Assembly: GCF_004214935.1 (NCBI RefSeq)
Contig: NZ_SFCC01000003.1
Location: forward strand, 310,001-374,000
Source: Amycolatopsis suaedae
GTDB taxonomy: Bacteria > Actinomycetota > Actinomycetes > Mycobacteriales > Pseudonocardiaceae
Length of the DNA stretch: 64,000 nt
Direction of reading: 5' to 3'
In this document: positions 33,278-41,185 of the stretch, one piece after another
How positions within the stretch are numbered: position 1 is the first letter of the stretch
Layout of the letters: every line of letters starts with the position of its first letter
Translations under genes and position numbers: made by a program
Notes under the pieces: model-generated
The model's input: only the letters and a program-made list of their open reading frames with translations
Told to the model about the DNA's origin: nothing
Databases searched by the model: none

Positions 33278-34278
33278 CGGCGGCACCTGCTCTCGTCCGA
33301 GGTGTAGCCCCGCGCGGGGTCGGTCAGCACCACGCCCTCGCACAGGAAGCCGTTCATCCACGAGGCGTACGAGCCGAGCTTGCCGATCGCGGCCATCTTC
33401 TCCGGCAGCAGCGTCAGGAAGCGCTCGACGTCGGCCTGGCCGGTGAGGAGGTTCCCGGACAGCTCGTGCAGCCCGGCGATCGACTCCTTCAGTGGCGGCC
33501 GGGCCGCTTCGAACAGCCCGGCGGTGGCCGACGACAGCGCGGCGATGCCCTCGATCGACTCGCCGATCGCGGTCCGGTCCTGGGCTAGTCCGGACACCAG
33601 TTGCTGGGCCGTGGTGACCACCGTGCCCAGCCGGTCGCCCTTGCTGTTCACCGTGCGCAGCACCGTGTTCAGGTTCGTGATGACCTCGCCGATCACCCGG
33701 TCACGCCCGGCCAGCGTCGAGGTCAGCGACGCGGTGTGGGCCAGCAGCGCCTCGATCGTGCCGCCCTCGCCCTGCAGCACTTGCACGATCTGGCCGGACA
33801 GCTTGTTCACGTCCGGTGGGGACAGCGCCTGGAACAGCGGTTTGAACCCGTTGAACAGGTCGGTGAGGTCCAGTGCGGGCGTGGTCCGCTCCAGCGGGAT
33901 CTCCCCGCCCGGGGCCAGTGCCGGCGCACCCGGCTGCGAGCCGCGCTCCAGCGCGACGTAGCGCTGGCCGACCATGTTGCGGTACTTGATGGTGGCGCGG
34001 ACGTCGGCGGGCAGTACCCGGCCGCGTTCGACGCTGAACCGGACCAGCGCGATGTGCTGGTCCACAACGGACAGTTCCTCCACCTGGCCGACCCGGACAC
34101 CGGAGATCCGCACGTCGTCGCCGGTGTTGAGTGCCGTGGCGTCGGTGAAGCGCGCGGCGTAGTGGTCGGCGTCGCCGACGTCGGTGTTGGAGATCGACAC
34201 GGCCAGCACGGTGGTGGCCAGCGCGGTGACCAGGATGAACAGCAGGCCCTTGATCAGCGGCGCGACGAACTTCCTCAT
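33274..34278 (-). CDS. mceB: MCE-family protein, second of six
   Basis: This 334-residue protein has an N-terminal helix (IKGLLFILVTALATTVLAV), an MCE domain with YAARFTDATALNTGDDVRISGVRVGQVEEL (split here as one continuous family block) and a helical region. The C-terminus carries WMNGFLCEGVV. ATG at 34278 overlaps the mceA stop by 4 nt. Confidence 0.9.
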   Translation of the reverse strand: MRKFVAPLIKGLLFILVTALATTVLAVSISNTDVGDADHYAARFTDATALNTGDDVRISGVRVGQVEELSVVDQHIALVRFSVERGRVLPADVRATIKYRNMVGQRYVALERGSQPGAPALAPGGEIPLERTTPALDLTDLFNGFKPLFQALSPPDVNKLSGQIVQVLQGEGGTIEALLAHTASLTSTLAGRDRVIGEVITNLNTVLRTVNSKGDRLGTVVTTAQQLVSGLAQDRTAIGESIEGIAALSSATAGLFEAARPPLKESIAGLHELSGNLLTGQADVERFLTLLPEKMAAIGKLGSYASWMNGFLCEGVVLTDPARGYTSDESRCRR

Positions 34279-35549
34279 CGCAGCTCCACCTCCGCACCCC
34301 GGTAGAGCGGCCCGAGCAGCACGCTGCCCCAGGCCGGCACCGCACCGGCCGGCTTGCCCAGCTGGGCTCCGGCGATCGTGGCGACCAGCTCCTGTTCCTG
34401 TGGCGAGTTCGGCAGTCCCAGCCCGCCGCTGCCCGGCGCGGCGGGGGGCGCCACCGCCGCCGGCGCGGCGGTGGCGGGGGTGTCGGCGGGCGCGACCCCG
34501 CTCGGGTAGCACCGCGGCCCGCCCGCCGCGTCGAACACCGGGTCGTCGACGCCGGGCAGGTACTTGCCGCGGCTCTCGGTGGCCAGCCCGCGGATGTGCA
34601 GGCCGGGTTCGTCGGTCCCCACGCCCAGTGCCTTGTCCATCGCGGGCTTGAGGTCGGTCATCGCCTTGAGCGTGCAGGGGAAGCTGGGGGAGTAGCGGGC
34701 GGCGACCTCCAGCGGTTCCCTGGCGGACACGGCGAGCCGGATCAGGTTGTGCCGGTTGGCCTCCAGGAACCGGGTGAGGTCGCGGGCGCTGCCGCCGACG
34801 GCCGGGTACAGCGCGGACAGCTCGCCGTGTTTCTCGGCGACCGTGCGCAGGCTCGTCGCCGAGTCGGTGAGCGCGTCCAGCAGGTCCGGCGCGATGTCGC
34901 CGTAGAGCTGGCTCACCCTGGCCAGGTCGGCGACGTTGCGGTTGAGGTCGGGCAGGTGCGGGTTGAACTCCTCCAGGTACCCGGCGGCGGTGACCAGCGT
35001 GTCGCCGAGCTGCTCGCCCCGGCCGTCGAGTGCGGTGGCCACCGCGGTCAGCGTGGTGGCCAGCTTCTGCGGCTGGACGGCCTTGAGCACCGGGAGCAGG
35101 TCGCTGAACACCTTCTCCAGCTCGATGGCGTTGGCCGAACGGTCCTGGCTGATCACGTCCCCCTGTGCCAGCGCGGGCTTGGCCGCACCGTCCGGAATGG
35201 ACAACTGGACGTACCGCTCGCCGAACAGGGTCTTGGGCACCAGCAGCGCGGAGACGTCCCGGGGCAGCCTGCCGACGCTGCGCGGGTCGAGCGCAAGCGT
35301 GATGTCGGCGCCCTCCGGGGTGGCGTTGACCTGCCGGACCTCGCCGACCACCACGCCGCGGGCCTTCACCTCGGACTGCGGGTTGAGCTGGTTGCCGATC
35401 CGGTCGGTGCGCAGCGTCACGATCACCGACTCGGTGAACTCCTTGTTGTAGACGGCGACCGACAGCGCGGCCAGGCTCGCCAGCACGGCCAGCAGCACCA
35501 CCCCGGCGGTGCGGTGGACGTACTTGCGTCGGCGGGCGTCGCGGGTCAT
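34275..35549 (-). CDS. mceA: MCE-family protein, first of six
   Basis: This 424-residue protein has an N-terminal helix (TAGVVLLAVLASLAALSVAV), an MCE domain (about 45-125, with SEVKARGVVVGEVRQV and LFGERYVQL), a helical region and a Pro/Ala-rich tail (PAAVAPPAAPGSGG). It directly follows the two YrbE permeases, as MceA does in all such operons. ATG at 35549 overlaps the permease stop by 4 nt. Confidence 0.92.
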   Translation of the reverse strand: MTRDARRRKYVHRTAGVVLLAVLASLAALSVAVYNKEFTESVIVTLRTDRIGNQLNPQSEVKARGVVVGEVRQVNATPEGADITLALDPRSVGRLPRDVSALLVPKTLFGERYVQLSIPDGAAKPALAQGDVISQDRSANAIELEKVFSDLLPVLKAVQPQKLATTLTAVATALDGRGEQLGDTLVTAAGYLEEFNPHLPDLNRNVADLARVSQLYGDIAPDLLDALTDSATSLRTVAEKHGELSALYPAVGGSARDLTRFLEANRHNLIRLAVSAREPLEVAARYSPSFPCTLKAMTDLKPAMDKALGVGTDEPGLHIRGLATESRGKYLPGVDDPVFDAAGGPRCYPSGVAPADTPATAAPAAVAPPAAPGSGGLGLPNSPQEQELVATIAGAQLGKPAGAVPAWGSVLLGPLYRGAEVELR

Positions 35550-36397
35550 CCGGCCACCTTCACCGTCGTCGTCGCGCCCCAGATGGCCAGGCTGAGGAAG
35601 AAGTCCAGCAGGGCCACGGTCACGATCGCGGTGCGCACTGCCCGGCCGACGGCCACGCCGACGCCCGCGGGCCCGCCGGTGGCGCGGTAGCCGTAGTAGC
35701 AGTGGGTCAGCACGACCACGACGCTGAACACGAGCACCTTGAGGAACGACCACAGCACGTCCTCGGGTGGCAGGAACAACGCGAAGTAGTGGTCGTAGGT
35801 GCCCGCGGACTGCCCGTAGAACCAGATGGTCACCTGGCGGGAGGCGATGTAGGAGGTCAGCAGGCCGATGGCGTAGAGCGGGATGATGGCGACGAAGCCC
35901 GCGACGATCCGGGTGGTCACCAGGTACGGCACGCTGGGCACGCCCATGACCTCGAGCGCGTCGATCTCCTCGGAGATCCGCATGGCGCCCAGCTGCGCGG
36001 TGAACCCGCAGCCCACCGTCGCCGACAGCGCGAGCCCGGCCACCAGCGGCGCGATCTCGCGGGTGTTGAAGTAGGCGGAGATGAACCCGGCGAACGCCGA
36101 GGTGCCCACCTGGTTCAGCGCCGAGTAGCCCTGGATGCCGACGACCGACCCGGTGAACACGGTCATGCCCACCATCACGCCGATCGTTCCGCCGATGACG
36201 GCCAGCGCGCCCGAGCCGAAGCTCACCTCGGCCAGCAGCCGGACGATCTCCCTGACGTAGCGGCGGATCGCGCGCGGCACCCAGGCCAGCGCGCGGAGGA
36301 AGAACAGCAGCTGGTCGCCGAGGGTGTCGAGGAAGGAGAACCGCCGGTCGACGGCACGGCCGGCCCTGCGCAGCGTGGAGTCCTCGTGCAGCAACAT
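35546..36397 (-). CDS. yrbEB: MlaE/YrbE-type ABC permease, second
   Basis: This 283-residue MlaE-family permease has about five helices and the family signature ATVGCGFTAQLGAMRISEEIDALEVMG, which contacts the ATPase. It pairs with the preceding YrbE to form the membrane part of the Mce importer. The matching ATPase (MceG/Mkl type) is not in the window, as is usual. ATG at 36397 overlaps the first permease's stop by 1 nt. Confidence 0.95.
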   Translation of the reverse strand: MLLHEDSTLRRAGRAVDRRFSFLDTLGDQLLFFLRALAWVPRAIRRYVREIVRLLAEVSFGSGALAVIGGTIGVMVGMTVFTGSVVGIQGYSALNQVGTSAFAGFISAYFNTREIAPLVAGLALSATVGCGFTAQLGAMRISEEIDALEVMGVPSVPYLVTTRIVAGFVAIIPLYAIGLLTSYIASRQVTIWFYGQSAGTYDHYFALFLPPEDVLWSFLKVLVFSVVVVLTHCYYGYRATGGPAGVGVAVGRAVRTAIVTVALLDFFLSLAIWGATTTVKVAG

Positions 36398-37194
36398 CAC
36401 ATGCCCTTCGGCGGTACGAGCTGCACGTACAGCGCGGTCAGTACCAGGTTGAGCAGGAACAGCAGCAGGAACGTGATGACGACCGACTGGTTGACCGCGT
36501 CGCCGACGCCCTTGGGGCCGGCCTTGGGGTTGAGCCCGCGGTAGGCGGCGACGATACCGGCGACGAAGCCGAAGATCAGCGCCTTGATCTCGCTGATCCA
36601 CAGGTCGGGAAGCTGGGCCAGCGCCGAGAAGCTGGCCAGGTAGGCGCCCGGTGTGCCGTTCTGCATGACGACGTTGAAGAAGTAGCCGCCGAGTACGCCG
36701 ACGACGCTGACCATGCCGTTGAGGAAGACGGCGACGCCCATGGCCGCCAGCACCCTGGGCACGATGAGTCGCTGCACGGGGGAGACGCCGAGAACCTCCA
36801 TGGCGTCGATTTCCTCGCGGATGGTGCGCGAGCCCAGGTCGGCACACATCGCGCTGCCGCCCGCGCCCGCGATGAGCAGCGCGGTCACCAGCGGGCTGGC
36901 CTGTTGGATGATGGCGAGCACGCTGGCCGCGCCGGTGTAGGACTGCGCGCCGATCTGGGTGGTCAGCGAACCCAGGTGCAGCGCGATGACCGCGCCGAAC
37001 GGGATCGACACCAGCGCTGTCGGCAGGATCGAGACGCTGGCGATGAACCAGAACTGCTGCACCAGTTCCCGGAACTGGAAGGGGCGCTTGAACAGGCAGC
37101 GCGCCACGTCCAGGCCCAGCGCGTAGAGCCGGCCTGCCTGACGGATGGCCCCCGCTCCGGGGAAACCGTTGCCCGGTCTGGTCCGTGTCGCCAC
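36397..37194 (-). CDS. yrbEA: MlaE/YrbE-type ABC permease, first gene of the mce operon
   Basis: This 265-residue MlaE-family permease has the signature GSAMCADLGSRTIREEIDAMEVLGV. It begins a ten-gene operon (two permeases, six Mce proteins, two Mce-associated proteins) in which every junction overlaps by 1 or 4 nt. GTG at 37194 follows GGAGGTGGC. Upstream, at 37253-37264, is a TACTGGCCAGTA palindrome abutting a candidate -10 element (TAATCT on the minus strand). Confidence 0.95.
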   Translation of the reverse strand: MATRTRPGNGFPGAGAIRQAGRLYALGLDVARCLFKRPFQFRELVQQFWFIASVSILPTALVSIPFGAVIALHLGSLTTQIGAQSYTGAASVLAIIQQASPLVTALLIAGAGGSAMCADLGSRTIREEIDAMEVLGVSPVQRLIVPRVLAAMGVAVFLNGMVSVVGVLGGYFFNVVMQNGTPGAYLASFSALAQLPDLWISEIKALIFGFVAGIVAAYRGLNPKAGPKGVGDAVNQSVVITFLLLFLLNLVLTALYVQLVPPKGM

Positions 37195-37252
37195 GCCACC
37201 TCCCCTGAAAACGGTGAGTAGTCCATTCGGCGGAATGGCCGAGGGAATAGAT

Positions 37253-37264
37253 TACTGGCCAGTA
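37253..37264. promoter_or_regulatory. TACTGGCCAGTA palindrome upstream of the mce operon
   Basis: This perfect 12-bp palindrome lies 59 bp before the mce start. On the minus strand it reads TAGCGTACTGGCCAGTAATCT, where TAATCT fits a -10 hexamer. The same box occurs at 37433-37444, and diverged forms at 41028-41039 and 41162-41173. It is a candidate repressor/activator site or a special promoter class. Confidence 0.65.
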
Positions 37265-37340
37265 CGCTAACCGCGTCCCGTTGCCGGTGACAAGAATTCC
37301 GGGGCAATCCACCGGTCACGGGGACGTAACCGGAAGCGTT

Positions 37341-37359
37341 TTTGTCATCCGATGACAAA
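37341..37359. promoter_or_regulatory. TTTGTCATC-C-GATGACAAA palindrome in the mce divergent promoter
   Basis: Nine-nt perfect arms surround a single C. A near copy, TTTGTCGTTCGATGACAAA, is at 41116-41134 in the next divergent promoter, and related half-sites lie before the PucR gene. It is probably an operator. Confidence 0.65.
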
Positions 37360-37432
37360 GCGGATGCTGTGAGTTGTCTGCCGGGGCGAACAATTTCTTG
37401 ATGCTTTACGAGGGGTGGGGCCGTACGTAGCC

Positions 37433-37444
37433 TACTGGCCAGTA
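37433..37444. promoter_or_regulatory. TACTGGCCAGTA palindrome upstream of the secreted-protein gene
   Basis: This is a second perfect copy of the 12-bp box, oriented toward the gene starting at 37484. It reads TAGCCTACTGGCCAGTAAACT, with TAAACT as the possible -10. The flanks match the mce-side copy read on the opposite strand. Confidence 0.65.
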
Positions 37445-37483
37445 AACTTCGTTGCTCGACATTCCTGGAATTGAGGTACCGCA

Positions 37484-38119
37484 ATGTCGCGTACGTCCAC
37501 GTCCAGACCCGGCAGGCGGATCGGCCTCGGCCTCGTCGCCGCGACCGTGGCGCTCGGCGCGAGCGTGCTCTCCGCCGCCCCCGCCTCCGCGGCCGAGCTC
37601 AAGCTCACCTACCCGGTCTCCGGCACGTCGATCGTGGCCAAGACCGGCGGCGAGCTGAAGCTGGGCCCGGGAACGCTGAAGTCGACGGTGACGCCCAAGC
37701 CGGGCGGTGGTGACATCGTCGGCGACATCAGCCTGCCGCCGTCGCAGGCCACGTTCGAGGTCGTCGGCTTCATCCCGGCCAAGGCCACCGTCACCGTGCT
37801 GCCGACCGGCCCCGCGGTCGGCGAGATCAAGCAGGGCGCGCTCACCGCGCGGTCCAGCTTCAACCTGCAGCTGACCGACATCTGGGTGGGCGTCATCCCG
37901 ATGATCGGCGCGAAGTGCACGACGGCTGAGCCGGTCGTGGTCGATCTGAAGTCCACCGGTTCGTTCACCGTGTTCAACGGTGGCAACCTGGAGGGCGTCT
38001 ACACGATCCCGAAGTTCGGCGGCTGCCCGGTGCTCGACGCCGCGCTCAGCTCGATGATCTCCGGGCCGGACAACAAGCTCACGTTCACCCTGGGCAAGCC
38101 GACGACCGGTACGTCCTGA
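37484..38119 (+). CDS. Secreted protein of unknown function, divergent from the mce operon
   Basis: This 211-residue protein has a signal peptide (IGLGLVAATVALGASVLSA, cleavage near APASAAE). The mature part is a beta-rich domain with a Cys pair (AKCTT, GGCPVL). Its C-terminus, CPVLDAALSSMISGPDNKL, resembles the end of the 38844-40190 product (LVTGLISGPGNQLNLNL), so the two share a domain. It may be an envelope or carrier partner of the Mce system; this rests only on position and shared promoter motifs. Confidence 0.78.
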   Translation: MSRTSTSRPGRRIGLGLVAATVALGASVLSAAPASAAELKLTYPVSGTSIVAKTGGELKLGPGTLKSTVTPKPGGGDIVGDISLPPSQATFEVVGFIPAKATVTVLPTGPAVGEIKQGALTARSSFNLQLTDIWVGVIPMIGAKCTTAEPVVVDLKSTGSFTVFNGGNLEGVYTIPKFGGCPVLDAALSSMISGPDNKLTFTLGKPTTGTS

Positions 38120-38140
38120 CCCGTCACCGACGCCCCCGAT

Positions 38141-38195
38141 GCACGTGAAGGCCACCTTCACCACGTCAGACGTGGTGAAGGTGGCCTTCACGTGC
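38141..38195. terminator. Bidirectional hairpin between converging secreted-protein genes
   Basis: Perfect 25-nt arms (38141-38165 and 38171-38195; core CACGTGAAGGCCACCTTCA) flank a TCAGA loop. It lies between converging genes ending at 38119 and 38204 and belongs to the dispersed hairpin family. Confidence 0.75.
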
Positions 38196-38203
38196 GTGGA
38201 ACG

Positions 38204-38836
38204 TCAGCCGAAGACGCCGGAGGTGACCGTCATCGGCGGCGAGAACACCGGGTCCTGGCCCGCGTTCAGCCAGCACCCGACGTTGTCCGCACGTTGCCAG
38301 CCCTCGTTGACGTAGTGCACGTCGAAGGCCACCTCGAACGTGCCGGACAGCCTCGCGGTGACGGTCCCCGGTGCGCCGGCCGTGATGGTCGGCAGCACGG
38401 TGCCCGCGGCGGGCCGGGCCACGATCACCCACGGGATGCCCGGCGGGCCGGAGATGAAGTGCTCACCGAAGTCCAGTCCGAGCGACACCGACGCCGGGGT
38501 CGCGTTCGTCAGTGTCGCGTCACCGGCCGTACTGCCGCGCAGACCGTCGACGCCGGCCAGCGAGCGGATGGCGTCCGCGACGTCGGGCGGGATGACGCCG
38601 GTCGCCTCCAGTCTGGACGGCTGACCGCTCCAGCCCGACGGCACCGAGCTGGGGCCGTCGAACGTGACGTTGCCGGTGATGGCCGTTTCGCCGATCAGCG
38701 GGAAGTTGCAGGTGAAGTCCAGATTGCCGGTCGAGTAGGTCTGGTCGGTGGCTGCGAGTGCCGCGGTCGCGGAGAACAGTCCGGTCGCGGCCGTGGCCAG
38801 GGCGACGCTGGCCGCGATGCTGGTGAGTCGTCTCAT
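38204..38836 (-). CDS. Secreted DUF6801-like protein
   Basis: This 210-residue protein has a signal peptide ending in ATAALAATDQ. The mature part starts YSTGNLDFTCNFPLIGETAI and has VIPPDVADAIRSLAGVDGLRGS, matching the paralogue at 40266-40895 (LAYTCAYPIIGDGP; LYNLAGVDGVRGDA). The TCxFPxIG pattern resembles DUF6801 proteins of actinobacteria, from memory and unverified. ATG at 38836 has GAGG about 7-10 nt upstream; GTG at 38842 is an alternative. It lies 7 bp after the next secreted-protein gene and is probably co-transcribed with it. Confidence 0.78.
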   Translation of the reverse strand: MRRLTSIAASVALATAATGLFSATAALAATDQTYSTGNLDFTCNFPLIGETAITGNVTFDGPSSVPSGWSGQPSRLEATGVIPPDVADAIRSLAGVDGLRGSTAGDATLTNATPASVSLGLDFGEHFISGPPGIPWVIVARPAAGTVLPTITAGAPGTVTARLSGTFEVAFDVHYVNEGWQRADNVGCWLNAGQDPVFSPPMTVTSGVFG

Positions 38837-38843
38837 GTACACC

Positions 38844-40190
38844 TCAGGGCTTGAGTTTGATCGCCGGAAGGTTCAGGTTGAGCTGATTTCCCGGCCCGGA
38901 GATCAGGCCGGTGACGAGGGCGTCGATGCGTTCGGTGACACCGCAGTCGACGAAAGGCGGAATGGTGAACCCCCGGACCTCGGGAACAGGCGAGTCCGGC
39001 ATGGTCTGCAGCGGCCCGCCGTTGGTCGGGGTCCAGTTGGTCCTGGGATCGCTGGCGATGGCGATCTTCACAGGTGTTTCCGTGCGGCAGTTCGGTCCCA
39101 CGTCGTAGGGCACGCCGTTGATGGTGACGTCACTGAGCCGGATGACGTTCTCGAGGCGCATGACCTCCAGTCGTCCCGCCTTCAGGATGCCGGTTCCGGC
39201 GGTCAGCGTGCTTCCCGAATCGTCGGCGGGGCGAAACTCGGCGGTCCCGTTGGTGGGTACGAAATCGAACGCGAGGAATGGGCTACGGGCAGGCGGTACC
39301 GCGGCCTCGGTGTAGAGCGTGTTGTCCGCTCCTTGCGAGAACACCGAGACGTACGGAATGAATCCCGGCCCCAGTGCGATCTTCGTCTTGATCTTCAGCA
39401 CGGTGGACGTCCCACTCAGCGTCTCCGGCGGGGCGAAGAGCAGGTTCGGCACCGCGGCGGCCTGGGCGCCCGCGGTCACACCTGGCTGCTCGGCCTGCTC
39501 CTGACGTGCCCCCGGTGCTGTCTGGGACGGTGGCGCGGGTGGGACGGCACCGGGAGGCACCACCGCGACCGTCGCGAGAACCGGGTTGAGTTCTTCGGCC
39601 GGCGAGCAGGTGAGCACCGTCGGTGTGGGTGCCGGGTCCAGCGGTGGTGCGCCGTCGGCGGGTTCCGGGACCAGGGTGACCGTCGGTGGCGACACGGTCA
39701 GCCGCAGCTGAGCCGGCCCCGAGGTGGGAATGGGAGGAATCGTGGCTTTCCCCGACAGCAGTGGCGAACCGGTTTCGGGAACCGACATCTTCTCGTACCC
39801 GATGTCGATCGCCGACGGCCTTCGGGCGCCGCCCTGCTCGGCGACGAGTTCGAAGGCGACCCGGCCGCTCATGGCGGCGGGACTGCCGAGGAGGGGCCGG
39901 ACTTCGGGGGGAAGGGTGACCGCGGTGTCCGGCGCGCCCAGCTCGACGGACTGCCCCTGGGCGACCCACGCCGGGACGGTGGTCGTGATTCCCAGCGTCA
40001 CCGGGTAGGTCACGGCGGGGTCGGTGCCGGTGCACCGGTAGTCCAGGAGCGCGGCGACAGGCACGGACCAGTTCTGCCCGGGAGGTTCCTCGGGTGCGGG
40101 GCCGGCTCCGGCGAGGCCGGCGTTGAGGCCGGCTGCCGACAGCGCGATCAGGGCACCGGCGCCGAGCCGGCTCGGCAGGTGACGTCGCAT
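38844..40190 (-). CDS. Large secreted protein of unknown function
   Basis: This 448-residue protein has a signal peptide (LGAGALIALSAAGLNAGLAGAG). The mature N-terminal half carries YRCTGTDPAVTYPVTLGI, a middle Pro-rich linker (PPGAVPPAPPSQTAPG), and a C-terminal domain ending CGVTERIDALVTGLISGPG that matches the end of the 37484-38119 product. It therefore looks like a fusion of two domain types found singly in its neighbours. ATG at 40190 follows AAGGACGG. Confidence 0.78.
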   Translation of the reverse strand: MRRHLPSRLGAGALIALSAAGLNAGLAGAGPAPEEPPGQNWSVPVAALLDYRCTGTDPAVTYPVTLGITTTVPAWVAQGQSVELGAPDTAVTLPPEVRPLLGSPAAMSGRVAFELVAEQGGARRPSAIDIGYEKMSVPETGSPLLSGKATIPPIPTSGPAQLRLTVSPPTVTLVPEPADGAPPLDPAPTPTVLTCSPAEELNPVLATVAVVPPGAVPPAPPSQTAPGARQEQAEQPGVTAGAQAAAVPNLLFAPPETLSGTSTVLKIKTKIALGPGFIPYVSVFSQGADNTLYTEAAVPPARSPFLAFDFVPTNGTAEFRPADDSGSTLTAGTGILKAGRLEVMRLENVIRLSDVTINGVPYDVGPNCRTETPVKIAIASDPRTNWTPTNGGPLQTMPDSPVPEVRGFTIPPFVDCGVTERIDALVTGLISGPGNQLNLNLPAIKLKP

Positions 40191-40265
40191 GTTCCGTCCT
40201 TCACCGCAGGGATGGCTGGGTGCCCCGGACGTGCTCGCCCGGGGCACCCAGCCATGCCGCGCATG

Positions 40266-40895
40266 TCACGTGATGGGTGCGCTTCCCAGGGTGGAATCCT
40301 GACCCGGGTCGAGTGTGCAGGTGAAGGGATCCTGCGCTTGCCACTCGGGTGTCGAGTTCAGGAAGTGGAAGTCGGCCTTGACCGTGAACTGGTTGTTCAG
40401 GCTGATCGTCAGCGGCCCCGGAGCGGGACCGGCCGTCGCCGTGGGAATCACGGTGTTGGCGTCCTGCAGGGCGTTGACCGGGAAGGTTCCGGCGCCGGGG
40501 TAGAGCTGCTCCGGAATGGCGATGTCCTTCGCGGTCGGTGAGCTCAGGGTGCCCCCGCTGGCGGAGACGTCGGCGTCCGCGTCCCCGCGTACGCCGTCGA
40601 CCCCGGCGAGGTTGTACAGCAGCTGGGCGATGTCCTCGGGCACCGTGGCGACCACCTCGAGGCTGTGCACGGTGGCGGTGGAACCGCTGGCGACCGAGTC
40701 CGGGCCGAGTGCCTTGGCGTGCACGGTGAGCGGGCCGTCACCGATGATCGGGTACGCACAGGTGTAGGCGAGGTCCCCGGTCTCGTACACCTTGTCGGCG
40801 GCGAGCGCGGTGCCGGTGCCGAGCGCGGCCGCCAGGCCGGCTGCCATGCACAGTGCTGCGCCCTTGGCCGCGAAACTGCCGAGTCTTCGATTCAT
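40266..40895 (-). CDS. Secreted DUF6801-like protein, paralogue
   Basis: This 209-residue protein has a signal peptide (AALCMAAGLAAALGTGTALAA) and a mature domain starting VYETGDLAYTCAYPIIGDGP. It is paralogous to the 38204-38836 product, including LAGVDG(V/L)RG and a late Cys in a D/AGQD context (TCTLDPGQD versus CWLNAGQD). It is the first gene of the three-gene minus set; its promoter region holds a TACYGRYCGGTA-type box at 41028-41039. Confidence 0.78.
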   Translation of the reverse strand: MNRRLGSFAAKGAALCMAAGLAAALGTGTALAADKVYETGDLAYTCAYPIIGDGPLTVHAKALGPDSVASGSTATVHSLEVVATVPEDIAQLLYNLAGVDGVRGDADADVSASGGTLSSPTAKDIAIPEQLYPGAGTFPVNALQDANTVIPTATAGPAPGPLTISLNNQFTVKADFHFLNSTPEWQAQDPFTCTLDPGQDSTLGSAPIT

Positions 40896-41027
40896 CCTTG
40901 AACCGCCTCCATTGTTCTTAACGCTTCTCTTCGCCCGGTACGGTGTTTCCTGAGTCGCCGATGACTCGCCGTCAATGGTCGTCGCGTCAGACTTTCGTGA
41001 GATAACCGGCGAGAGTTCCGGCTCGGT

Positions 41028-41039
41028 TACCGACCGGTA
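41028..41039. promoter_or_regulatory. TACCGACCGGTA box (variant of TACTGGCCAGTA)
   Basis: This box lies upstream of the minus-strand secreted-protein gene at 40895. Flanking TACGCTA matches the mce-side copy (TTACTGGCCAGTACGCTA against TTACCGACCGGTACGCTA), so the similarity extends beyond the palindrome. Confidence 0.55.
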
Positions 41040-41115
41040 CGCTACGACCGGATTGTCGAGGCGACAAGGCCTCGCCGCGAATGTTGTCACCGAAGCCGGA
41101 ACCGGTGACGGCCGT

Positions 41116-41134
41116 TTTGTCGTTCGATGACAAA
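41116..41134. promoter_or_regulatory. TTTGTCGTTCGATGACAAA palindrome
   Basis: This imperfect copy of the 37341-37359 palindrome differs at two positions in the left arm. It lies 51 bp before the GTG of the RCC1-repeat gene. Similar surroundings (AACCGG upstream) suggest a common origin of the two promoter regions. Confidence 0.55.
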
Positions 41135-41161
41135 TTCGATCCGGGTCTGCGAGAAGTCGTC

Positions 41162-41173
41162 TACCGGCGAGTA
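41162..41173. promoter_or_regulatory. TACCGGCGAGTA box upstream of the RCC1-repeat gene
   Basis: This is the fourth, most diverged member of the TACTGGCCAGTA family. TAGCAT at 41172-41177 could be the -10, which would put the transcript start at or next to the GTG at 41186 and make the mRNA leaderless. Confidence 0.45.
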
Positions 41174-41185
41174 GCATCACGCCTC

